Positions 1 to 7,138 of a DNA stretch of 19,168 nucleotides are shown one piece after another (within the stretch, counting starts at the first letter, position 1; every line of letters starts with the position of its first letter). A program made the translations under genes and the position numbers. The notes below the pieces were generated by a model that was given only the letters and a program-made list of their open reading frames with translations, made no database searches and had not been told where the DNA came from. The DNA comes from Agaricicola taiwanensis_A (lineage in GTDB: Bacteria > Pseudomonadota > Alphaproteobacteria > Rhizobiales > Methylopilaceae), in the NCBI GenBank assembly GCA_040394255.1, contig JBEBSP010000033.1, forward strand, positions 1-19,168, read 5' to 3'.

Positions 1-387
1 CAGGAATCGGTGGATCAGGCCATTCAGACCGGAGCTGAATACACCGCCAGCTTCCGCGTGCTGAACAACAGGGGAAGCTGGTGCTCCGTCTTCGCCCGAG
101 GCCAATGCACGACGCCCCATGTCAGGCCAAGGCACTTCTCGGGTGTGGTCTTGTGGGATGAGAAGGACGCCTCACCCACCAGACCACACAGGACATCGCT
201 TACACCTCGGGAAATCCAGTGCCTTTACTGGTGCAGCCAGGGAAAAACAACGTGGGAGGTAGGGCAGATACTCGCATTGTCCGATCGGACGGTGGAGCAT
301 TACATCAACAGCGCCACCAAGAAGCTTGACTGCTCAACCAGAATTCAGACGGTCGCACTGGCCATCAGGCTTGGCCTGATAGAATAA
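1..387 (+). CDS. PAS-LuxR family transcriptional regulator, C-terminal part (5' end outside window)
   Basis: The frame is open from base 1. A GTG at 10 is an internal Val rather than a convincing start, so the gene begins upstream of the window. The first 50 or so visible residues look like the second half of a PAS fold: a YTASFRVLNNRGSW strand pair, then an ARGQ...FSGVVLWDE ending typical of PAS_3-type domains. Roughly residues 65-128 form a LuxR/GerE helix-turn-helix (LTPREIQCLYW, then a TTWEVGQIL recognition region, then RTVEHYINSATKKLDCSTR). The TTWE signature and the closing AIRLGLIE resemble quorum-sensing LuxR regulators more than NarL response regulators, but the visible sensor part is PAS, not an acyl-homoserine-lactone domain. 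The role inferred is a cytoplasmic DNA-binding regulator with an unknown ligand. Its 3' end overlaps a small opposite-strand gene by about 43 bp. Confidence 0.75.
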   Translation, partial: QESVDQAIQTGAEYTASFRVLNNRGSWCSVFARGQCTTPHVRPRHFSGVVLWDEKDASPTRPHRTSLTPREIQCLYWCSQGKTTWEVGQILALSDRTVEHYINSATKKLDCSTRIQTVALAIRLGLIE

Positions 388-608
388 TCATTCTTGAACG
401 CGCTCTCATTTGATTTCTTGATATGCTTTCTGATGTAATCCTCCCCTTCAAGAGCGTTCAACTCTTCCATGGCCAAGGATATCAAACCGTTCAACACCGA
501 CATCTCTTCCTTGTCGGACAGAATCTCGCTAAGCTCGAGATGATTCCTTATGGCATCGATATCGTTGGAAAAACCAGCAACCTGAAAAGTATAGACTGGA
601 GATTTCAT
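345..608 (-). CDS. Unrecognised small protein, 87 residues
   Basis: I do not recognise a family. The ATG at 608 follows a strong GGGAGGA ribosome-binding site with 8 bases of spacing. An in-frame ATG at 632 sits upstream of that site and lacks its own, so 608 is preferred. The product is hydrophilic, rich in acidic residues and Leu, without cysteine, signal peptide or membrane segment. Residues about 16-63 look helical (DIDAIRNHLELSEIL, then EEMSVLNGLISLAMEELNAL), followed by a basic patch (RKHIKK). Base composition is clearly lower in GC than the rest of the window (about 40-45% on the lines counted). The last 13 or so codons overlap the 3' end of the PAS-LuxR gene tail to tail. A plausible own promoter and TTAACC motifs lie just upstream. 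It is probably a real gene; the function is unknown. Confidence 0.55.
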   Translation of the reverse strand: MKSPVYTFQVAGFSNDIDAIRNHLELSEILSDKEEMSVLNGLISLAMEELNALEGEDYIRKHIKKSNESAFKNDYSIRPSLMASATV

Positions 609-645
609 CGTTATATCCTCCCGTGTAGTCATTACACGCAGATAT

Positions 646-673
646 ATAATCGCCTGTTAACCATGTGTCTCAA
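646..673 (-). promoter_or_regulatory. Candidate sigma-70 promoter for the small gene at 345-608
   Basis: On the minus strand a TTGAGA hexamer (668-673, five of six matches to TTGACA) is followed after 16 bases by GATTAT (646-651, four of six matches to TATAAT). Transcription would start near 639, leaving a leader of about 30 bases with the GGGAGGA site. The spacer contains a TTAACCAT motif (657-664 on the plus strand), so a CtrA-like protein bound there would touch the promoter. This is seen by eye only. Confidence 0.35.
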
Positions 674-708
674 TATGGTATAATCCCGGATCGGATACCG
701 CCCCCATA

Positions 709-724
709 TTAACCATTTATTAAG
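709..724 (+). promoter_or_regulatory. CtrA-like box TTAACC-N5-TTAAG
   Basis: TTAA at 709-712 and TTAA at 720-723 are separated by exactly 7 bases, the spacing of the alphaproteobacterial CtrA site (TTAA-N7-TTAA). The first half is the extended TTAACCAT form, and another TTAACCAT lies at 657-664. The nearest start is the small minus-strand gene (ATG 608). The stretch is AT-rich, so chance matches are more likely here than elsewhere in the window. The rest of the 609-783 gap holds nothing else I can support. Confidence 0.4.
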
Positions 725-783
725 AAAAATGTTGCAACTGCATCCATCAAGTCGGTGGCATGACGTCACCATTCCGGGGATCC

Positions 784-1995
784 TCAGGCCGCGGCCTTTC
801 GCGAGATCCATTCCGCGATCCGGTTCGCCGCCTCGCGCAGTTCATCCTCGCCGCGCGCGAAGCACAGGCGCAGGAAGGCCTCGCCGCCCGGCCCGAAGGC
901 CGTGCCCGGCGCCAGGCCGACATTGGCCTCGTCCACCAGCGTCAGCCCGAGGCGGCGGGTGTCGGTGATGCCCTCGATCCCGAAGAACAGGTAGAAGGCC
1001 CCCGCCGGCACCGCGAGCCGCACCCGGCCCGTGGCGGAGAGGATGCCGGCGACGGCGTCGCGCCCGGCCCGCGCCCGCTCGATCTGGTGGCGCACGAACT
1101 CCTCGCCGCCCTCCAGCGCCACGATGCCCGCCCGTTGCAGGAAGGCCGCGACGCCCGAGGTCGAATACTGGATCAGGTTCTCGACCACCGGCCCCAGCGC
1201 CTCCGGCGCTTCCAGCCAGCCGATGCGCCAGCCGGTCATGGCCCAGTTCTTCGAGAAGGTGTTGACATAGATGATCCGGTCGTCGGGCTCGGCGACGTCG
1301 TGGAACGAGGACGCGCGCGCCATGTCGAACACGAAGCGGCCATAGACCTCGTCGGCCACGATCCAGATGCCGTGCCTGCGGGCGAGCGCCAGGATGTCGG
1401 CCAGTTCCTCGCGGGTCGCCGTCCAGCCCGTGGGATTGGCCGGCGAATTGACGACCACGGCGCGGGTCTTCGGCCCAATGGCGGCATCGAGCCGGTCAAG
1501 GTCCAGCGACCAGCCCGCATCCTCGGAGAAGGTCATGGGAACCGGCACGGGCGTGACGCCGCCGACGCCGATGGCGGCGGCGAAATTGGTCCAGGCCGGT
1601 GTCGGCAGGATGACCTCGTCACCGGCCCCGGCAACCATGCGCAGCGCGATCTGCACCGACTGCATACCCGATCCGGTGACGAAGAAACGCCCCGGCGTCT
1701 CGGCCACGCCGTAGTGCCGCGCGTGGTAGCGCGCCAGCGCCGCCCGGAGTTCGGGAAGACCGCGCTGCCAGGTGTAGAAGGTCTCGCCAGCGGCGAGCGA
1801 AGCCGCCGCCGCCTCGCAGATGAAGCCCGGCGTCGGCAGGTCGCCCTCGCCCGCCCAGAGCGGGATCATGCCCGGCCGCGAGCGGCCGTGGTTCATGACC
1901 TCGACGATGCCGCTCTCGGGCGCGGCCCGGGCCGGGCCGGAGAGGCCGTCGATGAGGTGGGATGAGGCGGCTCGTGCGGTCGAAGGGGCGGTCAC
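784..1995 (-). CDS. PLP-dependent aminotransferase, class I/II
   Basis: This is a fold-type I aminotransferase of 403 residues transferring an amino group between an amino acid and a 2-oxoacid in the cytoplasm. Motifs in order are NSPANPTG (Asn 187), ADEVYGR (Asp 215 for the pyridine nitrogen, Tyr 218), TFSKNWAMTGWRIGW (Lys 249 as the Schiff-base lysine, Arg 257 for the phosphate) and FLRLCFA (Arg 376, the usual substrate carboxylate arginine). All key residues are present and the length is normal. The GTG at 1995 is chosen because GGGAG lies 6 bases upstream; an ATG at 2028 would add 11 residues but has no spaced ribosome-binding site. The family is related to aspartate and aromatic aminotransferases, but the substrate cannot be read from sequence. 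It lies 83 bases downstream of mscL on the same strand and may share its transcript. Confidence 0.9.
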   Translation of the reverse strand: MTAPSTARAASSHLIDGLSGPARAAPESGIVEVMNHGRSRPGMIPLWAGEGDLPTPGFICEAAAASLAAGETFYTWQRGLPELRAALARYHARHYGVAETPGRFFVTGSGMQSVQIALRMVAGAGDEVILPTPAWTNFAAAIGVGGVTPVPVPMTFSEDAGWSLDLDRLDAAIGPKTRAVVVNSPANPTGWTATREELADILALARRHGIWIVADEVYGRFVFDMARASSFHDVAEPDDRIIYVNTFSKNWAMTGWRIGWLEAPEALGPVVENLIQYSTSGVAAFLQRAGIVALEGGEEFVRHQIERARAGRDAVAGILSATGRVRLAVPAGAFYLFFGIEGITDTRRLGLTLVDEANVGLAPGTAFGPGGEAFLRLCFARGEDELREAANRIAEWISRKAAA

Positions 1996-2078
1996 ATGCG
2001 GCTCCCGATGTGGGTTTCGTGCCCCCATCCTACCCGCATGCGACCGCCATCAGGCATCAATAGCTGTGACGCGATCCA

Positions 2079-2504
2079 TCACACGGGGCGTTGCTGCTGG
2101 GCCAGCAGGTCGCGGATCTGCTCCAGCAGCTTGACGTCCTGCGGCGTCTCGGCGACTTCGGCGGGCTTTGCTTCCTCTTCTTTTTTCAGGCGGTTGATGG
2201 CCTTGATGACCAGGAACAGCACCCAGGCGACGATGATGAAGTTGATCGCGATGGTCAGGAACTGGCCGTAGCCGATGGTCGCGCCGGCCTCCTTGGCGGC
2301 CGCATAGGTGGCGGCGTCCTGGCCGGACAGCTGGAAGAAATAGTTGGAAAAATCGAGACCGCCCGCGATGAAGCCGATCACCGGCATGATCACGTCATCG
2401 ACCAGCGACGACACGATCTTGTTGAAGGCCGCGCCGATGATGACACCGATGGCGAGGTCCATGACGTTCCCCCTGAGGGCGAACTGCTTGAATTCCTGAA
2501 GCAT
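2079..2504 (-). CDS. mscL: Large-conductance mechanosensitive channel MscL
   Basis: This is a homopentameric inner-membrane channel that opens under membrane tension and releases solutes during osmotic downshock. The 141-residue product has the MscL layout. An N-terminal amphipathic helix (LQEFKQFALRGNVMDLAIG) leads into pore-lining TM1 (about 14-44, with the Gly/Ala-rich GVIIGAAFNKIVSSLVDD motif). A periplasmic loop follows (about 45-80), then TM2 (about 81-103, FLTIAINFIIVAWVLFLVI) and the charged KKEEEAKP linker into a C-terminal cytoplasmic helix (LLEQIRDLLAQQQ). The frame is open further upstream, but family alignment and a GGAG site 9 bases upstream support the ATG at 2504. It is divergent from the histidine kinase gene across about 195 bp. 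Confidence 0.95.
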   Translation of the reverse strand: MLQEFKQFALRGNVMDLAIGVIIGAAFNKIVSSLVDDVIMPVIGFIAGGLDFSNYFFQLSGQDAATYAAAKEAGATIGYGQFLTIAINFIIVAWVLFLVIKAINRLKKEEEAKPAEVAETPQDVKLLEQIRDLLAQQQRPV

Positions 2505-2590
2505 GAAGTCAGTCTCCGCTTTTGAGCGGCCCCGTTGTCCCCGGCCGCGTGACGGCGCATCCGCGCCCACAACGCACATTCTGTGACGGG

Positions 2591-2610
2591 AGGGGTGTCT
2601 GACAACCCCT
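2591..2610. repeat. Imperfect dyad between mscL and the kinase gene
   Basis: AGGGGT-GTC and GAC-A-ACCCCT face each other around a single T: nine-base arms with one extra A on the right. It lies in the divergent 195-bp gap, 90 bases before the kinase start and 87 before the mscL start. It could be an operator or an RNA hairpin. No convincing -35/-10 pair was found next to it. Confidence 0.25.
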
Positions 2611-2699
2611 GTATGTCTTTTCACCGGTCGATATCCGGGCAGGTGACACCGCCGCGCCGCTGGGGCAGTGTTGGTCCAAAATCGCGTGTGGAGAGTAGC

Positions 2700-5600
2700 G
2701 TGCTGCAAGGATGGGTCGTCGTCGCGGTCGCACTCGCCTATCTCGGCGTCCTGTTCGCCGTGGCCAGCTATGGCGACAGGGTCCGCCCGGCCTGGATGAG
2801 CGGCCGGGGCCGGCCCTACATCTACGCGCTGTCCCTCGGCGTCTACTGCACCTCATGGACCTTCTTCGGCTCGGTCGGCCTGTCATCGGCCACGGGCTTC
2901 GATTTCCTGCCGGTCTACATCGGGCCCATGCTGGTGTTCGCGCTGGGTTATCCCCTGATCCTCAAGATCATGCGGCTCGCCAAGGCGCAGAACATCACCT
3001 CCATCGCCGACTTCATCGCCGCGCGCTACGGCAAGAGCCCCAAGGTCGCCGCCATCGTCACCCTGGCGGCCGTGATCGGGACGCTGCCCTACATCGCGCT
3101 CCAGTTGAAGGCGATCTCGTCCTCGCTCGCGACCGTGCTGGCCGAGCCCAGCCTGCCCGTGGTCGACGGCATCACCACCCAGGCTCCGATCCTGGGAGAC
3201 CTGGCGCTGTTCGTGGCCATCGTGCTGGCGGCCTTCGCCATCCTGTTCGGCACGCGCCACGTCGACGCCACCGAGCATCAGGACGGGCTGATGCTGGCCA
3301 TCGCCATGGAATCCACCGTCAAGCTGATCGCCTTCCTGGCCGTGGGGCTCTTCGTCATCTGGGGCATGTTCGACGGTCCGGCCGATCTGATGGCGAAGGC
3401 CATGGAAACCGGCGTGCTGGAACGCCTTACGGTGGCGCCCAAGCCGGACTTCTGGATTTCGGTGACCTTCCTGTCCTTCGTCTGCGCCATCCTGCTGCCC
3501 CGCCAGTTCCACGTCACCATCGTGGAGAGCCGCAGCGAGGCCGAGGTCCGGCGCGCCGCCTGGCTCTATCCGACCTACCTCATCCTCATCAACCTTTTCG
3601 TCTTCCCCATCGCGCTGGCCGGCCTCGTGCTGTTTTCGAAGGGTAGCGTCGACCCCGACATGTTCGTGCTCGCCCTGCCGCTGCAGGCGGATGCGCGCCT
3701 GGTCGCCGTCGCCGCCTTCGTGGGCGGGCTGTCGGCGGCGACCGCCATGGTCATCGTCGAGACGGTGGCGCTGGCCATCATGATCTCCAACGACATCGCC
3801 ATCCCGCTGCTGCTGCGCGGACGCAAGGGCGACCGCGACGACATGGGCCGCCTGCTGCTCGTCGTCCGCCGCGCCTCGATCTTCCTCATCCTGATCCTCG
3901 CCTACATCTATTATCGGGCTGCGGGAGACGCGGCGCTGGCGCAGATCGGCCTGCTGTCCTTCGCGGCCATCGCGCAGTTCGCCCCGGCCTTCTTCATGGG
4001 CCTCGCCTGGAAGCGGGCCACGGCCCGCAGCGCCATAGCCGGCATCGTGACGGGGCTGTGCGTCTGGAGCTTCACCCTCCTGCTGCCGAGCTTCGTGGCC
4101 TCCGGGCTGGTGCCGCAGGAGCTGGTCACCGACGGCGCCTTCGGCCTCGCCCTGCTGAGACCCCAGGCCCTGTTCGGCATCGACATGGACCCTCTGGCCC
4201 ACGGCGTGATGTGGAGCCTCGTGCTCAACATACTGGCCTATGTGGCGGCGACCTACACCCGCGCGCCCGAACCCATGGAGCGCCTCCAGGCCAGCGCCTT
4301 CACGCGCGACGAGCTGGCGCCCATGATGGCCCAGAGCTTCCGCATCTGGCAGTCCTCGGTCCCCATCGGCGATCTCCAGGCCACCGTCGCGCGCTATCTC
4401 GGCGAGGAACGCACCGAGCAGTCGTTCCGCAGCTTCGCGCGTTCGCGCGGCACCCGGCTCGACCCCCGCAGCGAGGCGGACATCCACCTCCTGCGCTTTG
4501 CCGAGCATCTCCTGGCCTCGGCCATCGGCGCGGCCTCGTCCCGGCTGGTGCTGTCGATCCTCTTGAAGCGCCGCAACGTCTCCACCAAGGCCGCGCTGAA
4601 GCTGCTCGACGACGCCTCGGCCGCGATCCAGTATTCACGCGATCTTCTCCAGACCGCGCTCGACCACGCCCGGCAGGGCATCACCGTGTTTGACAAGGAC
4701 CTGCGGCTCCTGTGCTGGAATCAGGAGTTCCGTGAACTGCTGGAGCTGCCGCCGGACTTCCTGCAGGTCGGCCTGGGACTGGACGAACTGATCCGCTTCA
4801 ACGCCACCCGCGGCCTCTATGGTCCGGGCGACCCGGACGACTTCATCGCCGACCGTCTTGCGCAGATCATCACCCAGCTCGCCACCTTCCGGACCCGCCT
4901 GCACCCCTCCAGCCGCGTGATCGAAATCCGCTCCAACCGCATGCCGGGCGGCGGCACGGTCACCACCTACACCGACATCAGCCAGTCCGTGGCGGCCGAG
5001 GAGGCGCTGGAGCGCGCCAACGAAACCCTGGAGCGCCGCGTCCGCGAACGCACACGCGAGCTGACCCGCCTCAACCAGGAGCTGGCGCGGGCCAAATCGG
5101 AGGCCGACGAGGCCAATATCTCCAAGACCAAGTTCCTGGCCGCCGCCAGCCACGACATCCTCCAGCCGCTGAACGCCGCCCGGCTCTATGTGACGAGCCT
5201 CGTGGAGCGCACCGAGGAGACCGGTGAGGCCATGCTGGCCCATAACATCGACGCATCGCTGGAGGCGGTGGAGGAAATCCTGTCGGCGCTGCTCGACCTG
5301 TCGCGGCTCGACAGCGGAATCATGAAGCCGGAGCTGGCGTCCTTCCATCTCGACGATCTCCTCCGCCAGATCGAAGTGGATTTCAGCCCCCAGGCCACGG
5401 CCAAGGGGCTGAAGCTCGTCTTCGTGGCGACCGGCGTCACGATCCATTCCGACCGGCGCCTGCTGCGCCGCCTGCTCCAGAATCTCGTGTCCAACGCGAT
5501 CAAATACACGCCCTCGGGCCATGTCCTGATCGGTGCCCGCCGCCGTGGCCGGAAGATCCGCCTCCAGGTGCTGGACACCGGCCTCGGCATTCCTCCGTCA

Positions 5601-6221
5601 AAGCAGAAGCTGATCTTCAAGGAATTCCAGCGCCTGGAACAGGGTGCGCGCATCGCGGCAGGCTTCGGTCTCGGCCTGTCGATCGTCGAGCGCATCGCCC
5701 GCGTGCTCGATCATTCGCTGTCGGTCTTCTCGACGCCGGGCAAGGGATCGGTCTTCACCGTAGACATTCCCGTGGCAACAAGCCTGCCGGACGCCCCGAA
5801 GCAGGAGGTGTCGAAAGTCACCAGACAAACCCCTCTGGCGGGAATCCACGTGCTTTGCATCGACAACGAAAGCCGCATCCTTGACGGCATGGAAACCCTT
5901 CTGACCGGCTGGGGGTGCAGGGTGCTGACCGCAGCCTCCTCGGCGGAGGCCATCCGGAAACTGACGGACGAAGCCGAACCGCCCCACGCCATTCTCGTAG
6001 ACTACCATCTGGACGACGAGGACGGCCTCGCCGCCGTCACCCGCATCCGCTCGGCCATCGGCAGCGCCGTCGCCGGCGTACTGGTCACCGCGGACCGCAG
6101 CCCGGGCGTGCGCGAAACGGCCCACGGCCTCGGCCTGCAAGTCCTGCAGAAACCGCTGAAACCGGCGGCATTGCGCGCCATCCTCAGCCAGATCCAGAAT
6201 CAGCGGGCGGCGGCGGAATAA
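2700..6221 (+). CDS. CrbS/MxtR-like hybrid sensor histidine kinase with SLC5-type membrane domain
   Basis: This 1173-residue membrane sensor kinase has the CrbS (MxtR, NahK/ErcS-related) layout. Residues 1 to about 520 are a sodium:solute-symporter-like domain with about 13 membrane segments. About 525-630 is a STAC-like linker and about 640-760 a PAS domain. A coiled coil follows (RANETLERRVRERTRELTRL), then HisKA with His818 in ASHDILQPLNAARL. The HATPase has Asn932 in LVSNAIKYTP, then DTGLGIP and GFGLGLSIV. A C-terminal REC has Asp1101 in ILVDYHLDDEDG. All phosphotransfer residues are intact. The open frame extends 39 codons upstream, but the GTG at 2700 has GGAG 6 bases before it and gives the family N-terminus (LQGWVVVAVALAYLGVLF). 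In gammaproteobacteria such kinases drive the acetate switch through CrbR/ErdR; a homologue of that partner lies convergently downstream. Direct ligand transport is uncertain. Confidence 0.88.
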   Translation: MLQGWVVVAVALAYLGVLFAVASYGDRVRPAWMSGRGRPYIYALSLGVYCTSWTFFGSVGLSSATGFDFLPVYIGPMLVFALGYPLILKIMRLAKAQNITSIADFIAARYGKSPKVAAIVTLAAVIGTLPYIALQLKAISSSLATVLAEPSLPVVDGITTQAPILGDLALFVAIVLAAFAILFGTRHVDATEHQDGLMLAIAMESTVKLIAFLAVGLFVIWGMFDGPADLMAKAMETGVLERLTVAPKPDFWISVTFLSFVCAILLPRQFHVTIVESRSEAEVRRAAWLYPTYLILINLFVFPIALAGLVLFSKGSVDPDMFVLALPLQADARLVAVAAFVGGLSAATAMVIVETVALAIMISNDIAIPLLLRGRKGDRDDMGRLLLVVRRASIFLILILAYIYYRAAGDAALAQIGLLSFAAIAQFAPAFFMGLAWKRATARSAIAGIVTGLCVWSFTLLLPSFVASGLVPQELVTDGAFGLALLRPQALFGIDMDPLAHGVMWSLVLNILAYVAATYTRAPEPMERLQASAFTRDELAPMMAQSFRIWQSSVPIGDLQATVARYLGEERTEQSFRSFARSRGTRLDPRSEADIHLLRFAEHLLASAIGAASSRLVLSILLKRRNVSTKAALKLLDDASAAIQYSRDLLQTALDHARQGITVFDKDLRLLCWNQEFRELLELPPDFLQVGLGLDELIRFNATRGLYGPGDPDDFIADRLAQIITQLATFRTRLHPSSRVIEIRSNRMPGGGTVTTYTDISQSVAAEEALERANETLERRVRERTRELTRLNQELARAKSEADEANISKTKFLAAASHDILQPLNAARLYVTSLVERTEETGEAMLAHNIDASLEAVEEILSALLDLSRLDSGIMKPELASFHLDDLLRQIEVDFSPQATAKGLKLVFVATGVTIHSDRRLLRRLLQNLVSNAIKYTPSGHVLIGARRRGRKIRLQVLDTGLGIPPSKQKLIFKEFQRLEQGARIAAGFGLGLSIVERIARVLDHSLSVFSTPGKGSVFTVDIPVATSLPDAPKQEVSKVTRQTPLAGIHVLCIDNESRILDGMETLLTGWGCRVLTAASSAEAIRKLTDEAEPPHAILVDYHLDDEDGLAAVTRIRSAIGSAVAGVLVTADRSPGVRETAHGLGLQVLQKPLKPAALRAILSQIQNQRAAAE

Positions 6222-6277
6222 GCCTCAGCGGCACATCGTGAAAGACCGCGTCAGAATGGGTCAGGCCGTGGCGGAAA

Positions 6278-6315
6278 CGGTTGTTTGCGAGCGCCGGAGC
6301 GCGGCCAAACAGCCG
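6278..6315. terminator. Hairpin in the convergent kinase/regulator gap, possible bidirectional terminator
   Basis: Arms at 6278-6287 (CGGTTGTTTG) and 6306-6315 (CAAACAGCCG) pair over 10 bp with one mismatch that is a G-U wobble in RNA. Inside is a second small hairpin, GCGC-CGGA-GCGC (6291-6300 with the following bases). It sits between the tail-to-tail kinase and response-regulator genes. No clear U-tract follows on either strand, so factor-independent termination is doubtful. The remaining 129-bp gap shows nothing else. Confidence 0.35.
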
Positions 6316-6350
6316 CTTGCAGACCAGCATCACCCCTTCTGACGTGATTT

Positions 6351-7028
6351 TTAGGCGTCGACGCCTTCCGGGCCATGCCCCGCCGCGATCTTGGCGGCGG
6401 CGATCACGGCCTGCGTGCGGCTTTCCACGCCGAGCTTCAGGAGGATGGCCGAGACATGCGCCTTCACGGTCGCCTCGGACACCCCGAGTTCATGGGCGAT
6501 CTGCTTGTTGAGCAGCCCTTCCGACAGCATCATCAGCACGCGCACCTGCTGCGGCGTCAGGCTGGAGAGCCGGCGCGACAGATCGGCGGTCTCCTTGTCA
6601 TCCTCGGCCAGGTCGAGATCCGGCGGGGTCCAGACGCCGCCGTCGAGCACGGTGCGGATCGCGTCACGCATGCCCTCCACTTCCAGGGTCTTGGGGATGA
6701 AGCCCGATGCGCCGAAGCCCATGCAGCGCCGGATCACGCCCGCGTCCTGCAAGGCGGAAACCACGATCACCGGCACTCCGGGATATTGCGCGCGCAGGTA
6801 GATCAGGCCGGAAAAACCGCTGACGCCGGGCATCTTCAGGTCGAGCAGTACGAGATCGGTGTCGGGACGCGATTCGAGATCGGCGGTCACTTCCTCGAAA
6901 TTACCGGCCTCGGCGATATGCGCGGAGGCGAAGGGACCGCTGATGGCGGCGCGCAGGGCGCCGCGAAACAGAGGATGATCGTCGGCGATGAGAAAGCGGT
7001 GGGTGGCGCCGCTGTCGGTATCGGTCAT
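6351..7028 (-). CDS. CrbR/ErdR-like response regulator, NarL/LuxR family
   Basis: This two-component regulator has 225 residues. The receiver domain (about 10-125) carries the acidic pair Asp16-Asp17 in IADDHPLFRGALR, the phosphoacceptor Asp63 in LVLLDLKMPGVSG, Ser91 in IVVSALQDAG and Lys113 in GFIPKTLEVEGM. A LuxR-type HTH follows (about 157-212: LTPQQVRVLMMLSEGLLNKQIAHELGVSEATVKAHVSAILLKLGV). The DDHPLFRGALR start and the KQIA...TVKAHVSAIL HTH match the CrbR/ErdR/AgmR group, whose known members act with CrbS/MxtR kinases to activate acetyl-CoA synthetase and related carbon genes. The ATG at 7028 has GGAG 5 bases upstream. It is convergent with the kinase and downstream of the beta-oxidation operon on the same strand, 110 bases after yjbQ. 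Whether it is read through from that operon or has its own promoter is unclear. Confidence 0.88.
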   Translation of the reverse strand: MTDTDSGATHRFLIADDHPLFRGALRAAISGPFASAHIAEAGNFEEVTADLESRPDTDLVLLDLKMPGVSGFSGLIYLRAQYPGVPVIVVSALQDAGVIRRCMGFGASGFIPKTLEVEGMRDAIRTVLDGGVWTPPDLDLAEDDKETADLSRRLSSLTPQQVRVLMMLSEGLLNKQIAHELGVSEATVKAHVSAILLKLGVESRTQAVIAAAKIAAGHGPEGVDA

Positions 7029-7138
7029 ACGTACTCCGTCACGATCGGACCTGCTCTGTACACAAAGTGATGAACCATGACGGCATTAGACGCAAGTTGT
7101 AGTCGCGGCTACCAACACCTTAACGTCGGGCTTCCATG

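Noticed and set aside
423..683. Plus-strand 86-codon frame opposite the small gene
   Set aside because: It has no convincing ribosome-binding site, and its composition is less protein-like than the minus-strand frame, which has GGGAGGA and a helical profile.
679..684. Perfect TATAAT on the plus strand
   Set aside because: There is no good -35 at 16-18 bases and no plus-strand gene downstream; the next gene is on the minus strand. It is probably chance in AT-rich DNA.
725..775. Possible terminator after the aminotransferase (weak GGTG/CACC stem and a distant T-run on the minus strand)
   Set aside because: The stem is short and mismatched, and the T-run is more than 20 bases away.
2583..2699. 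N-terminal extension of the kinase frame (39 codons)
   Set aside because: The GTG at 2700 has a well-spaced GGAG and matches the family N-terminus. The upstream part is Arg/Pro-rich without similarity to the family.
6354..6365. Perfect 12-bp palindrome GGCGTCGACGCC
   Set aside because: It lies in the last codons of the response regulator. The bases after it on the coding strand are A-rich rather than T-rich, so it is not an intrinsic terminator.
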